From NCBI GenBank assembly GCA_903874895.1, contig CAIQUG010000074.1, positions 1 through 41,306 on the forward strand: DNA of 41,306 bases, in the 5' to 3' direction. The stretch is from an uncultured Caulobacterales bacterium (GTDB lineage: Bacteria; Pseudomonadota; Alphaproteobacteria; Caulobacterales; Caulobacteraceae). Numbering within the stretch: position 1 is the stretch's first letter; each line of letters starts with the position of its first letter. The notes under the pieces were generated by a model, which was not told the origin of the DNA, made no database searches, and was given only the letters and a program-made list of their open reading frames with translations. This document shows positions 17,652 through 26,873 of this stretch, piece after piece. Made by a program: the position numbers and the translations under genes.

Positions 17652-19211
17652 TTGCCCGTCCATCTCCTGCCCCTGGTGGCCCCCGCCGCCCTTGTGGTGA
17701 GCGCGCTGGCCGGCTTTGTCGGCCCGGGTCGTCGACCGCGCATGGTGCTGCGCCTCGCCGAGGTCGCAACGCTCGTTGCCATGCTGACGGCGGTGGGGAC
17801 GGTCATCGCTCTCTGCCTCCTCGGGGCCTTCGACAGCCCGGTGATCGGGATGGCCGGGATCGGCCTTTCGCTCCGCATCGACGCGGTCAGTGCGGTCATG
17901 GCCCTCCTCGTGTCGTTCGTCGGCTGGGTGGTGGTGCGCTATGCCGCGACCTATCTGGATGGCGAGGCCCGGCAGGGGGCCTTCACCGGATGGCTGTGCC
18001 TGACCCTGGCGTCGGTGCTGTTGCTGGTCCTGTCCGGCAACCTGTTCCAGCTCTCCCTCGCCTGGGTGGCCACCAGCCTGTTCCTGCACCGGCTGCTGCT
18101 GTTCTATCCTGATCGGATCGCCGCCCGGCGCGCCGCGGCAAAGAAGTTCGTCACGGCCCGGCTGGGAGACGTGGCCCTGATCGCAGCCGCGGGGCTGCTG
18201 GCGATGGCCTACGGGACCGGCCAGATCTCCGCCATCGAGGCCTCGGCACGAAACGGCGCGGGGGGAGGCCTGGCCGTGGCGGCGGCGGGGCTTCTGGCGC
18301 TGGCGGCCCTTTTGAAGTCGGCGCAGTTTCCCACCCATGGCTGGCTGACGGAGGTGATGGAGGCCCCGACCCCGGTCTCGGCCCTGCTCCATGCCGGGGT
18401 GATCAATGCGGGCGGGTTCCTGCTGATCCGCCTGGCCGACGTCATGCTGCTGGCCCCGGGCATCCTGGCCGTGCTGGTGGTGATCGGCGGGTTCACCGCG
18501 CTCTTCGGCGGGCTGGTGATGCTGACCCAGCCGGCGGTGAAGACGGCCCTCGCCTGGTCCACTGTCGCGCAGATGGGGTTCATGATCCTGGAGTGCGGCC
18601 TCGGTCTCTTCCCGCTCGCCTTGCTCCATATTGTCGCCCACTCCCTCTACAAGGCCCATGCCTTCCTGTCCTCCGGCGGGGCGGTGGAGGTCGTGGCCGC
18701 CCAGCGCCGGCCGGGCCCCGTGGCCATTCCCAAGGCGGGTGCCGTGGGCCGCGCCTTCCTGCTGGCCCTGGCCATCTATGCCGTCGTCGGCTTCGGTTTC
18801 GGTTTCCAGCACAAGTCACCCCCGGCCATTGCGCTCGGAGCCATCCTGATCTTCGGCGTGGCCTACATGCTGGCCCAGGGTCTGGCGGACGCAGCCCCGC
18901 GGGCCCTGACCCGGCGGACCTTCGTCTTCGCCTTCGCCACCTCGGTCAGCTATTTCGCGCTGCAGGTCGTGGCGCAGGACCTGACGGCGGGCGTGCTGCC
19001 CCCTGCGCCGACACCCGGGCCGCTGCAATGGGCCCTGATCGTGCTGGCCGTGCTGAGCTTCGGCCTCGTGGCGGTGGTCCAGGCGATGTTTCCCCTGTGG
19101 GCCTATCACCCGGCCGCGGCGGGGCTGCGGGTGCATCTCTCGAACGGCTTCTACGCCAATGCGGTGTTCGACCGGCTGCTGGGCGGCTGGCGGCGGCGCG
19201 CGGCTCAATGA
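17652..19211 (+). CDS. dabB: DabB, NuoL-like cation-conducting subunit of the DAC inorganic-carbon transporter
   Basis: 519 residues from TTG 17652, chosen because AGGAGG (17641-17646) sits 5 bases upstream. An in-frame ATG at 17628 lacks a ribosome site. About 13 membrane segments of the proton-conducting transporter family (NuoL/MrpA type), with the conserved channel stretch [15 protein letters not shown] followed by [18 protein letters not shown], and [17 protein letters not shown]. No other Nuo or Mrp subunits are nearby. The partner downstream is a DUF2309 (DabA) protein, so this is the DAC pair that couples a cation gradient to CO2 hydration, not respiratory complex I. The stop overlaps an ATG of the dabA frame. 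Confidence 0.9.
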   Translation: MPVHLLPLVAPAALVVSALAGFVGPGRRPRMVLRLAEVATLVAMLTAVGTVIALCLLGAFDSPVIGMAGIGLSLRIDAVSAVMALLVSFVGWVVVRYAATYLDGEARQGAFTGWLCLTLASVLLLVLSGNLFQLSLAWVATSLFLHRLLLFYPDRIAARRAAAKKFVTARLGDVALIAAAGLLAMAYGTGQISAIEASARNGAGGGLAVAAAGLLALAALLKSAQFPTHGWLTEVMEAPTPVSALLHAGVINAGGFLLIRLADVMLLAPGILAVLVVIGGFTALFGGLVMLTQPAVKTALAWSTVAQMGFMILECGLGLFPLALLHIVAHSLYKAHAFLSSGGAVEVVAAQRRPGPVAIPKAGAVGRAFLLALAIYAVVGFGFGFQHKSPPAIALGAILIFGVAYMLAQGLADAAPRALTRRTFVFAFATSVSYFALQVVAQDLTAGVLPPAPTPGPLQWALIVLAVLSFGLVAVVQAMFPLWAYHPAAAGLRVHLSNGFYANAVFDRLLGGWRRRAAQ

Positions 19212-19228
19212 TGAAAGCGGAGACGACC

Positions 19229-21670
19229 ATGACCCGATCCGATCTGTATCCGTCCGTGGCGCCTGAGACCCTTGCCCACGCCGCCGAACGCGCGGTGCGG
19301 GCCATCCCGCCGGTCTGGCCGCTGGCCTCCAGCGTCGCGGTCAATCCCTATCTCGGGCAGGCGCAGGAGAGCCTGACCACGGCCGGCGCCCGCCTGGCCC
19401 GGGTGGCCGGTGCGCCGATGACCCTGCCGCGGCGCGGGTTCCTCGACCGGATCGAGCGGGGGGTGATTACCGACGGCGACCTTGCGGCGGCCCTGGAACT
19501 CGCGCCCCGCGATCTGCGGCCGCCGACCGTCGCCGCCCTGAAGACGGCCGCCCAGACCGATGCGCCGGTACCCCGGGCCTTGCCGACCGTCGCAGATCTG
19601 GCGGCAGAGGTATCGGGTCTCGACTGGCCCGGCTTGATTGCGGAGCGGTTCGGCAGCTGGGCGGCGGGTTATTTCGATGCCGGTCAGGCTTTGTGGGCGG
19701 CGCCCCGAGGTCGCGGGGCCTATGCCGCATGGCGGGCCGTGGCGACCCATGACCTGACGCCGGAGATCGTCGGTCTGTCGGGCTTTGCCGCCCACGTCTC
19801 CGAGGCACCGGAGCGGGCATCGGAAGGAATGGCGCAGGCCGTCGCCCGGCTGGCCCTGCCGGCCGAGGCGCTCGACACCTACTTCCATCAACTGTTGATG
19901 ACGCTGGGGGGCTGGGCGCAGGTTGCCCGCCACGCCCTGTGGGAGGCGGAGCTTGCCGGACAGGGTGACGTGACCCTGAGCGATTTCCTGGCCATTCGGC
20001 TGGTCTGGGAAACGGCGCTGTATGAGCGCTATGCGGACCGGATCCGGGACCGCTGGACCCCCGTGGTGGCCCTGCATGCCGCGCCGGTATCGCCATCTCC
20101 GGCGCTGGTGGTCGACAGCATCCTGCAGGAGGCCGCGGAGCGGGCGGCACAGCGCCACCTGGCTGGGACCCTTGCCGCGCCGGGAACGCCATCATTGTCC
20201 GCGTCCGCGCGGCCCGTCCTGCAGGCCGCCTTCTGCATCGATGTGCGGTCCGAGGTCTTTCGTCGGGCCCTCGAATCCACCGCACCGGATATCCAGACCC
20301 TGGGCTTTGCCGGTTTCTTCGGTCTGACCGCGGGCCATCGGCGCTTTGCCTCGGACGAACTGGAGCGCCGCCTTCCGGTTCTGCTGAACCCCGGCCTGAC
20401 GTCCAGTGCGGGCCCCGACCCGGACGGGGCCAAGGCACGCTCCACGCGGATCAAGGCCCGGGCAAAACGGGCCTGGGGGCGGTTCAAGACGGCGGCCGTG
20501 TCGTCCTTTGCTTTCGTGGAAGCGATGGGACCGGTCTATGCGGGCAAGCTGGTGCAAGATGCCCTGGGGTGGCCGGCTGCCCCGTCGCCGACGGAGCCCC
20601 AGCCGTTTCCCGACCCGGCGCTGGATCTCGAAACACGGGTTCGGACCGCGGAAACGGTGCTCAGGGCCATGTCCCTGACCGCCAATTTCGCGCGTCTCGT
20701 CCTGCTGACCGGCCATGGCGCGTCGGTGGTCAACAATCCCCACGCCAGCGGACTGCAGTGCGGGGCCTGCGGTGGCTATTCCGGCGAGGTCAACGCCCGG
20801 CTTCTGGCGGCCCTGCTGAATGATGCCGAGGTGAGGAACGGGCTCGTCCCCCGGGGCATCGGCATTCCGGCCGATACGCTGTTTGTCGGTGCCCTGCACG
20901 ATACGACCACCGACGCCGTCAGCCTCTATGACGAGGACCGTTCATCCCCGTCGCATCGGGAGGATATCCGGCAGGCTGAGGCCTGGCTGGCGGCGGCGGG
21001 AACGCTGACCCGGGGGGAGCGGGTTCTGCGGTTGCCCGGCACGGGGAGGGGCGAAGACCTGTCCCAGCGGAGCCGGGACTGGGCCCAGGTCCGGCCGGAA
21101 TGGGCCCTGGCCGGATGCCAGGCCTTCATCGCCGCACCCCGCTGCCGCACCCGCGGGCGGAGTTTCGCCGGGCGAGTGTTCCTTCACGACTACGACTGGA
21201 CGATCGACCGGGACTTTGCCGTGCTGGAGCTGATCCTCACTGCGCCGGTGGTCGTGGCCAGCTGGATCAGCCTGCAATACTACGGATCGACCGTGGCACC
21301 GGAGGTGTTCGGTGGCGGCAACAAGCTGCTGCACAATGTCACCGGTGGCATCGGGGTCGTCGAGGGCAATGGCGGCCTGCTCCGCGCCGGCCTGCCCTGG
21401 CAGTCCGTCCACGACGGCGATCGCTTTGTCCACGAGCCGCTTCGCCTGTCCGTCTGCATCGAGGCCCCCCGGGAGGCCATGGGGCGGATCCTGGCACGTC
21501 ATGACGGGGTGCGGTCCCTGTTCGACAATCGCTGGCTTCATCTCTTCGCCCTTGACGAGACGGGCCGCATGGCCTGGCGGTATGCCGGCGACCTGACCTG
21601 GTGCGAGGTCGACAGCATGCCGGGAGTCGAAACCCCGACACCCCCGGCCGCTGCCTTTGCGAATGGTTAA
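19229..21670 (+). CDS. dabA: DabA (DUF2309/UPF0753), zinc carbonic-anhydrase-like subunit of DAC
   Basis: 813 residues from ATG 19229, which has GGAG at 19219-19222. ATGs at 19208 and 19211 (the former overlapping the dabB stop) are possible but lack a site. In the Halothiobacillus neapolitanus protein a zinc site of Cys, Asp, His and Cys is essential. Here Cys336 and Asp338 (FCIDVRSE), His496 (LTGHGAS) and Cys511 (LQCGACGG) are present with the same 2- and 15-residue spacings. With DabB it forms the membrane complex that traps CO2 as cytoplasmic bicarbonate using an ion gradient. Most bearers are autotrophs, but heterotrophs use it for anaplerotic bicarbonate. No carboxysome or RuBisCO gene is in view. 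Confidence 0.92.
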   Translation: MTRSDLYPSVAPETLAHAAERAVRAIPPVWPLASSVAVNPYLGQAQESLTTAGARLARVAGAPMTLPRRGFLDRIERGVITDGDLAAALELAPRDLRPPTVAALKTAAQTDAPVPRALPTVADLAAEVSGLDWPGLIAERFGSWAAGYFDAGQALWAAPRGRGAYAAWRAVATHDLTPEIVGLSGFAAHVSEAPERASEGMAQAVARLALPAEALDTYFHQLLMTLGGWAQVARHALWEAELAGQGDVTLSDFLAIRLVWETALYERYADRIRDRWTPVVALHAAPVSPSPALVVDSILQEAAERAAQRHLAGTLAAPGTPSLSASARPVLQAAFCIDVRSEVFRRALESTAPDIQTLGFAGFFGLTAGHRRFASDELERRLPVLLNPGLTSSAGPDPDGAKARSTRIKARAKRAWGRFKTAAVSSFAFVEAMGPVYAGKLVQDALGWPAAPSPTEPQPFPDPALDLETRVRTAETVLRAMSLTANFARLVLLTGHGASVVNNPHASGLQCGACGGYSGEVNARLLAALLNDAEVRNGLVPRGIGIPADTLFVGALHDTTTDAVSLYDEDRSSPSHREDIRQAEAWLAAAGTLTRGERVLRLPGTGRGEDLSQRSRDWAQVRPEWALAGCQAFIAAPRCRTRGRSFAGRVFLHDYDWTIDRDFAVLELILTAPVVVASWISLQYYGSTVAPEVFGGGNKLLHNVTGGIGVVEGNGGLLRAGLPWQSVHDGDRFVHEPLRLSVCIEAPREAMGRILARHDGVRSLFDNRWLHLFALDETGRMAWRYAGDLTWCEVDSMPGVETPTPPAAAFANG

Positions 21671-21804
21671 TAGAAAGCTAACGATATCAATCGAACGCTA
21701 TCGATACGTGTTTGCGGCGGATGGTACCTGCTCCGCCGGTGGTCACGCCGGGGGGGCAGTCGGGAGCGAGGTCTGTGGACGGACTCTTCGAGGGGGCTGG
21801 GCGG

Positions 21805-21894
21805 TGGCGGTGCGAGTGGGATTCGAACCCACGTTAGGCTTTCACCTAAACACGCTTTCCAAGCGTGCGCCTTCAACCACTCGGCCACCGCACC
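21805..21894 (-). tRNA. tRNA-Ser (anticodon GGA)
   Basis: The acceptor GGTGCGG pairs with TCGCACC (one G-T pair). The anticodon stem CACGC/GCGTG encloses the loop TTGGAAA with anticodon GGA. A long variable arm (TTTAGGTGAAAGCCTAA) marks a class-II tRNA, and the T-arm reads GTGGGTTCGAATCCCAC. The discriminator G is at 21808 and the 3' CCA is encoded (21805-21807). It reads UCC/UCU serine codons. Confidence 0.97.
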
Positions 21895-22094
21895 AGCACT
21901 TCCGTGTCCGTCCGGGCCCCGAAAGGGACGACCGGACCGATCACTGGATCCGGCGAGGTTGACTGTGCCGCCGGAGGAGCGGGGAATATACTGATGTCGG
22001 GCTCGCGGGCAAGCTTTGGCTTGACCCTTTTTGCATGGCGGACGATCCACCCTATCTATGGGTCTGTCGTCAGCGCCTGTTCGGAGGTCGTCGC

Positions 22095-22751
22095 ATGTTG
22101 TTCCGCAAGTCCCTCAGTCTGCCAGGTCCCGGTGAAGCCCTGCCCGGACGCCAGGCGGCCATCCCGACGGCGCAGACCCATTTCGTCAACGGGCACCCCC
22201 TGCATGGTCCGTGGCCGGAAGGTCTGGAGACGGCGATCTTCGCCATGGGGTGCTTCTGGGGCGTGGAACGGATCTTCTGGAAGCTGCCCGGCGTCTGGTC
22301 GACGGCGGTGGGCTACATCAACGGCCTGACGCCCAATCCCACCTATGAGGAGGTCTGCACCGGCCGGACCGGTCACACCGAGGCGGTGCTCGTGGTGTTC
22401 GACCCGTCGCAGATCACCTATGCCGCCCTGCTGAAGGCCTTCTGGGAAAATCACGACCCCACCCAGGGCATGCGTCAGGGCAATGACGTCGGCACCCAGT
22501 ACCGGTCGGGGGTCTACACCCTGTCCGACGCTCAGGCGGCGGCGGCGACGGCCTCGCGGGACGCCTTCCAGGGGGCCCTGTCGGCCCGTGGGCTGGGCGG
22601 CATCACCAGCGAGATCGTGCCGGCACCGACGTTCTTCTACGCCGAGGCCTATCACCAGCAGTATCTGGCGAAGAACCCGGACGGCTATTGCGGGATCGGC
22701 GGCACCGGCGTGACCTGCCCGATCGGGGTCGGCGTCACCGCCGGAGCCTGA
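22095..22751 (+). CDS. msrA: Peptide-methionine (S)-S-oxide reductase
   Basis: 218 residues from ATG 22095 (GGAGG at 22083-22087, 7-base spacer); a longer frame from 22035 is not needed. The catalytic Cys53 lies in [12 protein letters not shown], and the family stretches [35 protein letters not shown] and [11 protein letters not shown] are present. C-terminal cysteines (GYCGIGG, VTCPIG) probably resolve the sulfenic intermediate. Repairs methionine-S-sulfoxide in proteins, a plausible need in an aerobic phototroph. About 40 residues precede the catalytic domain, with no clear signal peptide. Its last 67 bases overlap the oppositely oriented DUF599 gene. Confidence 0.95.
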   Translation: MLFRKSLSLPGPGEALPGRQAAIPTAQTHFVNGHPLHGPWPEGLETAIFAMGCFWGVERIFWKLPGVWSTAVGYINGLTPNPTYEEVCTGRTGHTEAVLVVFDPSQITYAALLKAFWENHDPTQGMRQGNDVGTQYRSGVYTLSDAQAAAATASRDAFQGALSARGLGGITSEIVPAPTFFYAEAYHQQYLAKNPDGYCGIGGTGVTCPIGVGVTAGA

Positions 22752-23518
22752 TCGGCGGCGGCCTCCACCTGCTCGATGGCGATCCGGGCCGTCTGGATCG
22801 CCCGGGCGGTGGGGGACGCCAGCTGGCGGGCCATCAGAAGCCCCGCCGCGCCGAGGGTCCCGGCCGCGAAGGCCAGAGGACTGACCAGCCAGGCCGATGC
22901 CGCCAGGGCGAAATAGTAGGCCCGGACCCCGGAATTATAGGCGCTGAGCGTCCGATCGAAGATCCTGGCGGAGGCATCCGCATAGGCGTCCATCGCCTCC
23001 GCCGGGCCGGTGGTCGGCGCAGCCCCGGTCAGGGCGAGGCAGTATCCCAGCTGGCGGATGGCCCAGACGAAATCCAGCAGCCCCCCCGCCAGGGTGGCCA
23101 GTACCAGGATCATCTTGAACTCGAACAGGATCCGCGGGCCGTGGGACAGGAGCGGCACGTCCAAGACGGCGCGGTAGATGCGCTCCCCCCCGAACAGGGC
23201 CCCGGCCACCGCTGCGATGAGGATGAGGTTTGTGGACGAGAAGAAGGTGGCCGTGTTCAGGGTGTGCCCCAGCAACTGGCCGTCCAGCAGTCGCCGGTCC
23301 GGTCGCCGCACCATTTCCCGCATCCAGAAGGTCCGGATCACGGTCATGTCGAGATTGACGGCGCCCCGGCGGCGTCCCAGCCGGTGGACCAGCCACGGAT
23401 AGCCGATCCACACGATCAGGAAGAGGCCCAGTGCCGCGCCGTCCGTCCAGTCCGCGCGGGTTGCCGCGACCTGTGTCAGGGCCGCGTGCGAGAGCGTCGT
23501 GGGAGAGACCGGGTTCAT
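22685..23518 (-). CDS. DUF599 family integral membrane protein
   Basis: 277 residues from ATG 23518 ([10 protein letters not shown]). A first membrane helix ([14 protein letters not shown], about residues 30-45) is followed by the DUF599 signature [23 protein letters not shown] and [23 protein letters not shown]. Two or three further hydrophobic segments follow ([19 protein letters not shown], and [23 protein letters not shown]). The function of DUF599 is unknown. The last 25 or so residues are Pro/Thr-rich and are encoded over the msrA 3' end. It lies 11 bases downstream of the threonine aldolase, at the end of a five-gene run. Confidence 0.85.
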   Translation of the reverse strand: MNPVSPTTLSHAALTQVAATRADWTDGAALGLFLIVWIGYPWLVHRLGRRRGAVNLDMTVIRTFWMREMVRRPDRRLLDGQLLGHTLNTATFFSSTNLILIAAVAGALFGGERIYRAVLDVPLLSHGPRILFEFKMILVLATLAGGLLDFVWAIRQLGYCLALTGAAPTTGPAEAMDAYADASARIFDRTLSAYNSGVRAYYFALAASAWLVSPLAFAAGTLGAAGLLMARQLASPTARAIQTARIAIEQVEAAADQAPAVTPTPIGQVTPVPPIPQ

Positions 23519-23529
23519 GGCCTGCAGGG

Positions 23530-24543
23530 TTAGGCGATCCGCCGCAGGCTGTCGAGCAGGGCCTCGACGTCCGCCTCGGTCGTGGCCCAGCTGCACATGA
23601 AGCGGATCGAACCGTCGGTGAAGCGGTAGACGAACCAGCCCTCGGCCGTCAGCCGCTGGTGAGCGGCGTCATCCATCTCCACGAACACGCCATTGGCCTC
23701 CACCGGATGGCGCAGGCGGAAGGGCATGCCCGCCGCCAGCTTTTGCGCCATGGCGTTGGCATGGGCCGCGTGGCGCAGGAAGGCCCCGTCCCGCAGCATC
23801 CCGATCCAGGGGGCGGAATAGAACCGACCCTTGGACGGCAGCTGGCCCATCTGCTTGAGCCGGGCGTCGAAGCGCCGGGACAGGTCGGGGTTGAACAGGA
23901 CCAGCGCCTCGGTGGGCGTCATCCCGTTCTTGGTGCCGCCGATCACGAGCATGTCGAGGCCGAGGTCCTTCAGCGCCGTCGGCGGAAAGCCCGCGGCGAG
24001 GGCATTTGCGAGCCGCGCCCCGTCCAGGTGCACCGGCAGGCCCCGGGCCCTTGCCTGACCGGTCAGAGCCTTGAGGGCGTCCGGCGTGTAGACGGTCCCG
24101 TATTCGGTGGCATTGGTCAGGGACAGGGCCGCCGGGGACTGGCGATAGCTGGCGTCGGGCAGGGTGAGGGCGCTCGCCAGTGACGCCGGGTCGATCCTGC
24201 CGGACGGCCCGTCCAGATGGATCAGGCCGAGGCCGTGACCGAACAGCCCGGGCGCCCCGGTCTCGTCCGTGCACACATGCGCGTCCCGGTGGGCCAGGAC
24301 CGCTTCGAACGGACGGCACAGGGTGGCGAGGCAGATGGCATTGGCCGCCGTGCCCGAGCCCAGGAAGCGAACGTCCACATCCGCGTCCAGCAGGCCCCGC
24401 ACGGCGTCCGCCGCCTGCTGGGTGACATGGTCGGTCCCGTAACCCGAGGCTGATCCGCCATTGAACTCGACCAGCGCGTCCAGCGCCTCGGGTGCTGCGC
24501 CGGAGGTGTTGTCCGACGCGAACGGGTAACGACCGGCCGCCAT
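23530..24543 (-). CDS. ltaE: Low-specificity L-threonine aldolase
   Basis: 337 residues, PLP-dependent fold-type I. It cleaves L-threonine or L-allo-threonine to glycine and acetaldehyde. The PLP lysine is Lys205 in VIGGTKNG, and HLDGARLANA and the N-terminal FASDNTSGAAPEALDAL are typical. Start ATG 24543 shares one base with the P450 stop (TGATG); the longer frame to 24672 is P450 shadow. The coupling to a P450 gene is unusual for this enzyme. Confidence 0.93.
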   Translation of the reverse strand: MAAGRYPFASDNTSGAAPEALDALVEFNGGSASGYGTDHVTQQAADAVRGLLDADVDVRFLGSGTAANAICLATLCRPFEAVLAHRDAHVCTDETGAPGLFGHGLGLIHLDGPSGRIDPASLASALTLPDASYRQSPAALSLTNATEYGTVYTPDALKALTGQARARGLPVHLDGARLANALAAGFPPTALKDLGLDMLVIGGTKNGMTPTEALVLFNPDLSRRFDARLKQMGQLPSKGRFYSAPWIGMLRDGAFLRHAAHANAMAQKLAAGMPFRLRHPVEANGVFVEMDDAAHQRLTAEGWFVYRFTDGSIRFMCSWATTEADVEALLDSLRRIA

Positions 24544-25886
24544 CAGCCGACCTTTGCCGACGGCGTGAACCGCACGGGCAGCTTGCGGATGGCGTAGACG
24601 AAGTTGTTCGGCGCCACATCGATGCCGCCCGCATATTCCAGGTCGGGCAGACGGGTCAGGAACTGCTCCCACACCGCCTCCAGCTGCATCTGGGCCACGC
24701 GCTTGCCGATGCAGACATGGGGCCCGAAGCCGAAGGCCAGGTGCTTGTCGGCATTGTCCCGGCCGATATCCAGGCGGTCGGGGTCGGCGAACACCGCCGG
24801 GTCGCGGTTGGCGGCCCCGTAGTACATGGCCACCTTTTCCCCCTCGGCGATCATCTGGCCACCGATCTCCACGTCCTTCGTCGCGGTGCGGCGCATGTAG
24901 ATCACCGGGCTGACCATGCGGATGAACTCGTTGACCGCATTGGGCAGCAGCGATCGGTCCGCCGCCAGCCGCGCCTTCTGGTCGGGGAACTCGGTCATCA
25001 GCTTCACCGAGCCGGAGATGGTGTTGCGGGTGGTGTCATTGCCCGCAAACACGATCAGCAGCCACGAGCCGTCCAGATACTCGTCGGCGAGGAATTCCCC
25101 GTCCAGCTGGGCACGGGCAATGGCGGACAACAGGTCGGGCTGCGGATCCTGGCGGCGCTTGTGCAGGATGTCGCGGCCATATTCGAACATGGCCTCCACA
25201 TTCTCGTTGAAGGCCTGGATGAACATCATCAGTTCCGGGGTCAGTGCCAGTTCGCCCTTGCTTCGGTCGGCCGCCAGATTTCCGGCCAGCTCCAGATAAT
25301 GCATCCATTTCAGGAACTTGGGCCGATCTTCTACCGGTACGCCGAGGATCTCGCACAGGGTGAACAGGGGCAGGCGGGACGACACCTGCTCCACCAGATC
25401 GCAGGTCCCCATCGGGGCCATGGCGTCGATCAGGGCAGTGATCTCGTGTCCCACACGTTCCTTCAGCCGGTTCACATAGGCCGGCGTGAAGAAGGGCATG
25501 TGCTCCCGGCGCAGGTTCAGGTGCCAGGGCTGGTCCATGTTGATCATGGCATCCAGCGAGGCGCGGAACAGCAGCGGATGACGGGCTTCCGGCGCGCCGG
25601 CGGACAGGAGGATTCCGCCTCGCTGGGAGGAGAAGGTCTCCGGATCCGCATTGGCCCGGGACACGTCCTCGAACCGGGTCAGGGCCCAGAAGCCGGAATT
25701 GTCCGACGGCGTGTGCAGCCACGCCACCGGTGACGCCTGCCGCAGGTGCGCAAAGGCGTCATAGGGCGGGCCGTCCTGGAAGGTGAGGGGGTTCTCCAGC
25801 GCGATGTCGGTGGGCACGGGATAGACCGGCGCATGGCGTGGGGTTGCAGGACCGCTGGTGACGGCGGTCTGACTGATGAGCTGCAT
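24543..25886 (-). CDS. Cytochrome P450
   Basis: 447 residues, soluble bacterial class. The haem-thiolate motif is FGFGPHVCIGKR with Cys392; the I-helix oxygen-activation motif is AGNDTTRN (281-288); the ExxR pair is Glu320/Arg323. It must receive electrons from a ferredoxin and reductase encoded elsewhere, as none is in view. The substrate is unknown; the layout with a short-chain dehydrogenase 11 bases upstream suggests sequential oxidation of a hydrophobic alcohol, terpene, steroid or acyl compound (inference). Confidence 0.95.
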   Translation of the reverse strand: MQLISQTAVTSGPATPRHAPVYPVPTDIALENPLTFQDGPPYDAFAHLRQASPVAWLHTPSDNSGFWALTRFEDVSRANADPETFSSQRGGILLSAGAPEARHPLLFRASLDAMINMDQPWHLNLRREHMPFFTPAYVNRLKERVGHEITALIDAMAPMGTCDLVEQVSSRLPLFTLCEILGVPVEDRPKFLKWMHYLELAGNLAADRSKGELALTPELMMFIQAFNENVEAMFEYGRDILHKRRQDPQPDLLSAIARAQLDGEFLADEYLDGSWLLIVFAGNDTTRNTISGSVKLMTEFPDQKARLAADRSLLPNAVNEFIRMVSPVIYMRRTATKDVEIGGQMIAEGEKVAMYYGAANRDPAVFADPDRLDIGRDNADKHLAFGFGPHVCIGKRVAQMQLEAVWEQFLTRLPDLEYAGGIDVAPNNFVYAIRKLPVRFTPSAKVG

Positions 25887-25897
25887 GGGTCGGGTCC

Positions 25898-26812
25898 TCA
25901 GATGGGATCGTAGGGGAAGACGCTCGCGGTCGCGCCAACGTCGGTATAGCTCGCCTTCATCGAGGGCAGGGCCTGCTCGATCAGGGTCTCCGGTGTCCAG
26001 CCCTCCAGCCGGGCGACGGAGCGGACGGGACGGGGCTGGTCGAACAGCACCACCTCATTGCCTCGCACGGCAAAGATCTGGCCGTTGGTCTGCGCGGCCG
26101 GGGCGCAGAGCGCCACAGCCAGCTGGGCGACCTGATCGGCGCGCATGCCGTTCTTCATCCGCTCCACCCGGGCGGCGGACGCTTCGTCCTTTACGGGGAT
26201 GGTCGCGATCATGCGGGTCCAGGCGAAGGGCGCGATGATGTTGGAGCGGACATTCTTGGCCGCCCCCTCCATGGCGATGATCCGGGACAGGCCCATGACG
26301 CCCAGCTTGGCCGCGGCATAGTTGGCCTGGCCGATGTTGCCGATCAGGCCGGAGGTGGAGGTGAACAGCACATAGGCCCCATCCTCCTGCTTGCGGAAAT
26401 GCTCGATGCTGGCCCGGGTGACGTTATAGGCCCCGCGCAGGTGCACCTCGATCACCGCGTCCCAGTCCTCGTCCGGCATCTTGTGGAACATGCCGTCCCG
26501 CAGGATGCCCGCCGGATTGATGATGGCGTGCAGGCCGCCGAAGGTGTCGAGCGCCTGTTCGACCATGCCCTTCACGGCCGCCATGGACGAGACGCTCTCC
26601 GAATTCGACACGGCTTCGCCGCCCGCGGCCCGGATGTCTGCCGCGGTTTCCTCGGCGGGACCGTCCGATCCCTCGTCTGCACCGGACACACCGGCTCCGA
26701 GGTCGTTGACCAGTACCTTCGCCCCGGCCTTCGCTGCCAGAAGGGCGCACTCGCGTCCGATGCCGCGGCCTCCGCCGGTGACCAGGACGACCTTTCCGTC
26801 CAGCACGCCCAT
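25898..26812 (-). CDS. Short-chain dehydrogenase/reductase (hydroxyacyl-CoA dehydrogenase-like)
   Basis: 304 residues. The nucleotide motif TGGGRGIG (12-19), the NDLGA acidic stretch favouring NAD(H), and catalytic Ser152, Tyr165 and Lys169 (YAAAK) are all visible. The long insert after NDLGAGVSGADEGSDG and the 60-residue C-terminal extension resemble the dehydrogenase domain of multifunctional 17-beta-HSD4/MFE-2-type enzymes. The usual NNAG is NPAG (99-102), a conserved variation in that branch as far as I recall. Cytoplasmic; no membrane segment. Second gene of the run that includes the P450 and the aldolase. Confidence 0.9.
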   Translation of the reverse strand: MGVLDGKVVLVTGGGRGIGRECALLAAKAGAKVLVNDLGAGVSGADEGSDGPAEETAADIRAAGGEAVSNSESVSSMAAVKGMVEQALDTFGGLHAIINPAGILRDGMFHKMPDEDWDAVIEVHLRGAYNVTRASIEHFRKQEDGAYVLFTSTSGLIGNIGQANYAAAKLGVMGLSRIIAMEGAAKNVRSNIIAPFAWTRMIATIPVKDEASAARVERMKNGMRADQVAQLAVALCAPAAQTNGQIFAVRGNEVVLFDQPRPVRSVARLEGWTPETLIEQALPSMKASYTDVGATASVFPYDPI

Positions 26813-26873
26813 GGGGATCTTCCTCTCAAAAACCTTGTCCGGAGGGAGACCTAAGGGCGAACAGTGAGACGCG

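Noticed and set aside
18593-19228. Upstream extension of the dabA frame inside dabB
   Set aside because: Residues before 19208 are low-complexity shadow of dabB; the ribosome site at 19219-19222 marks the true start.
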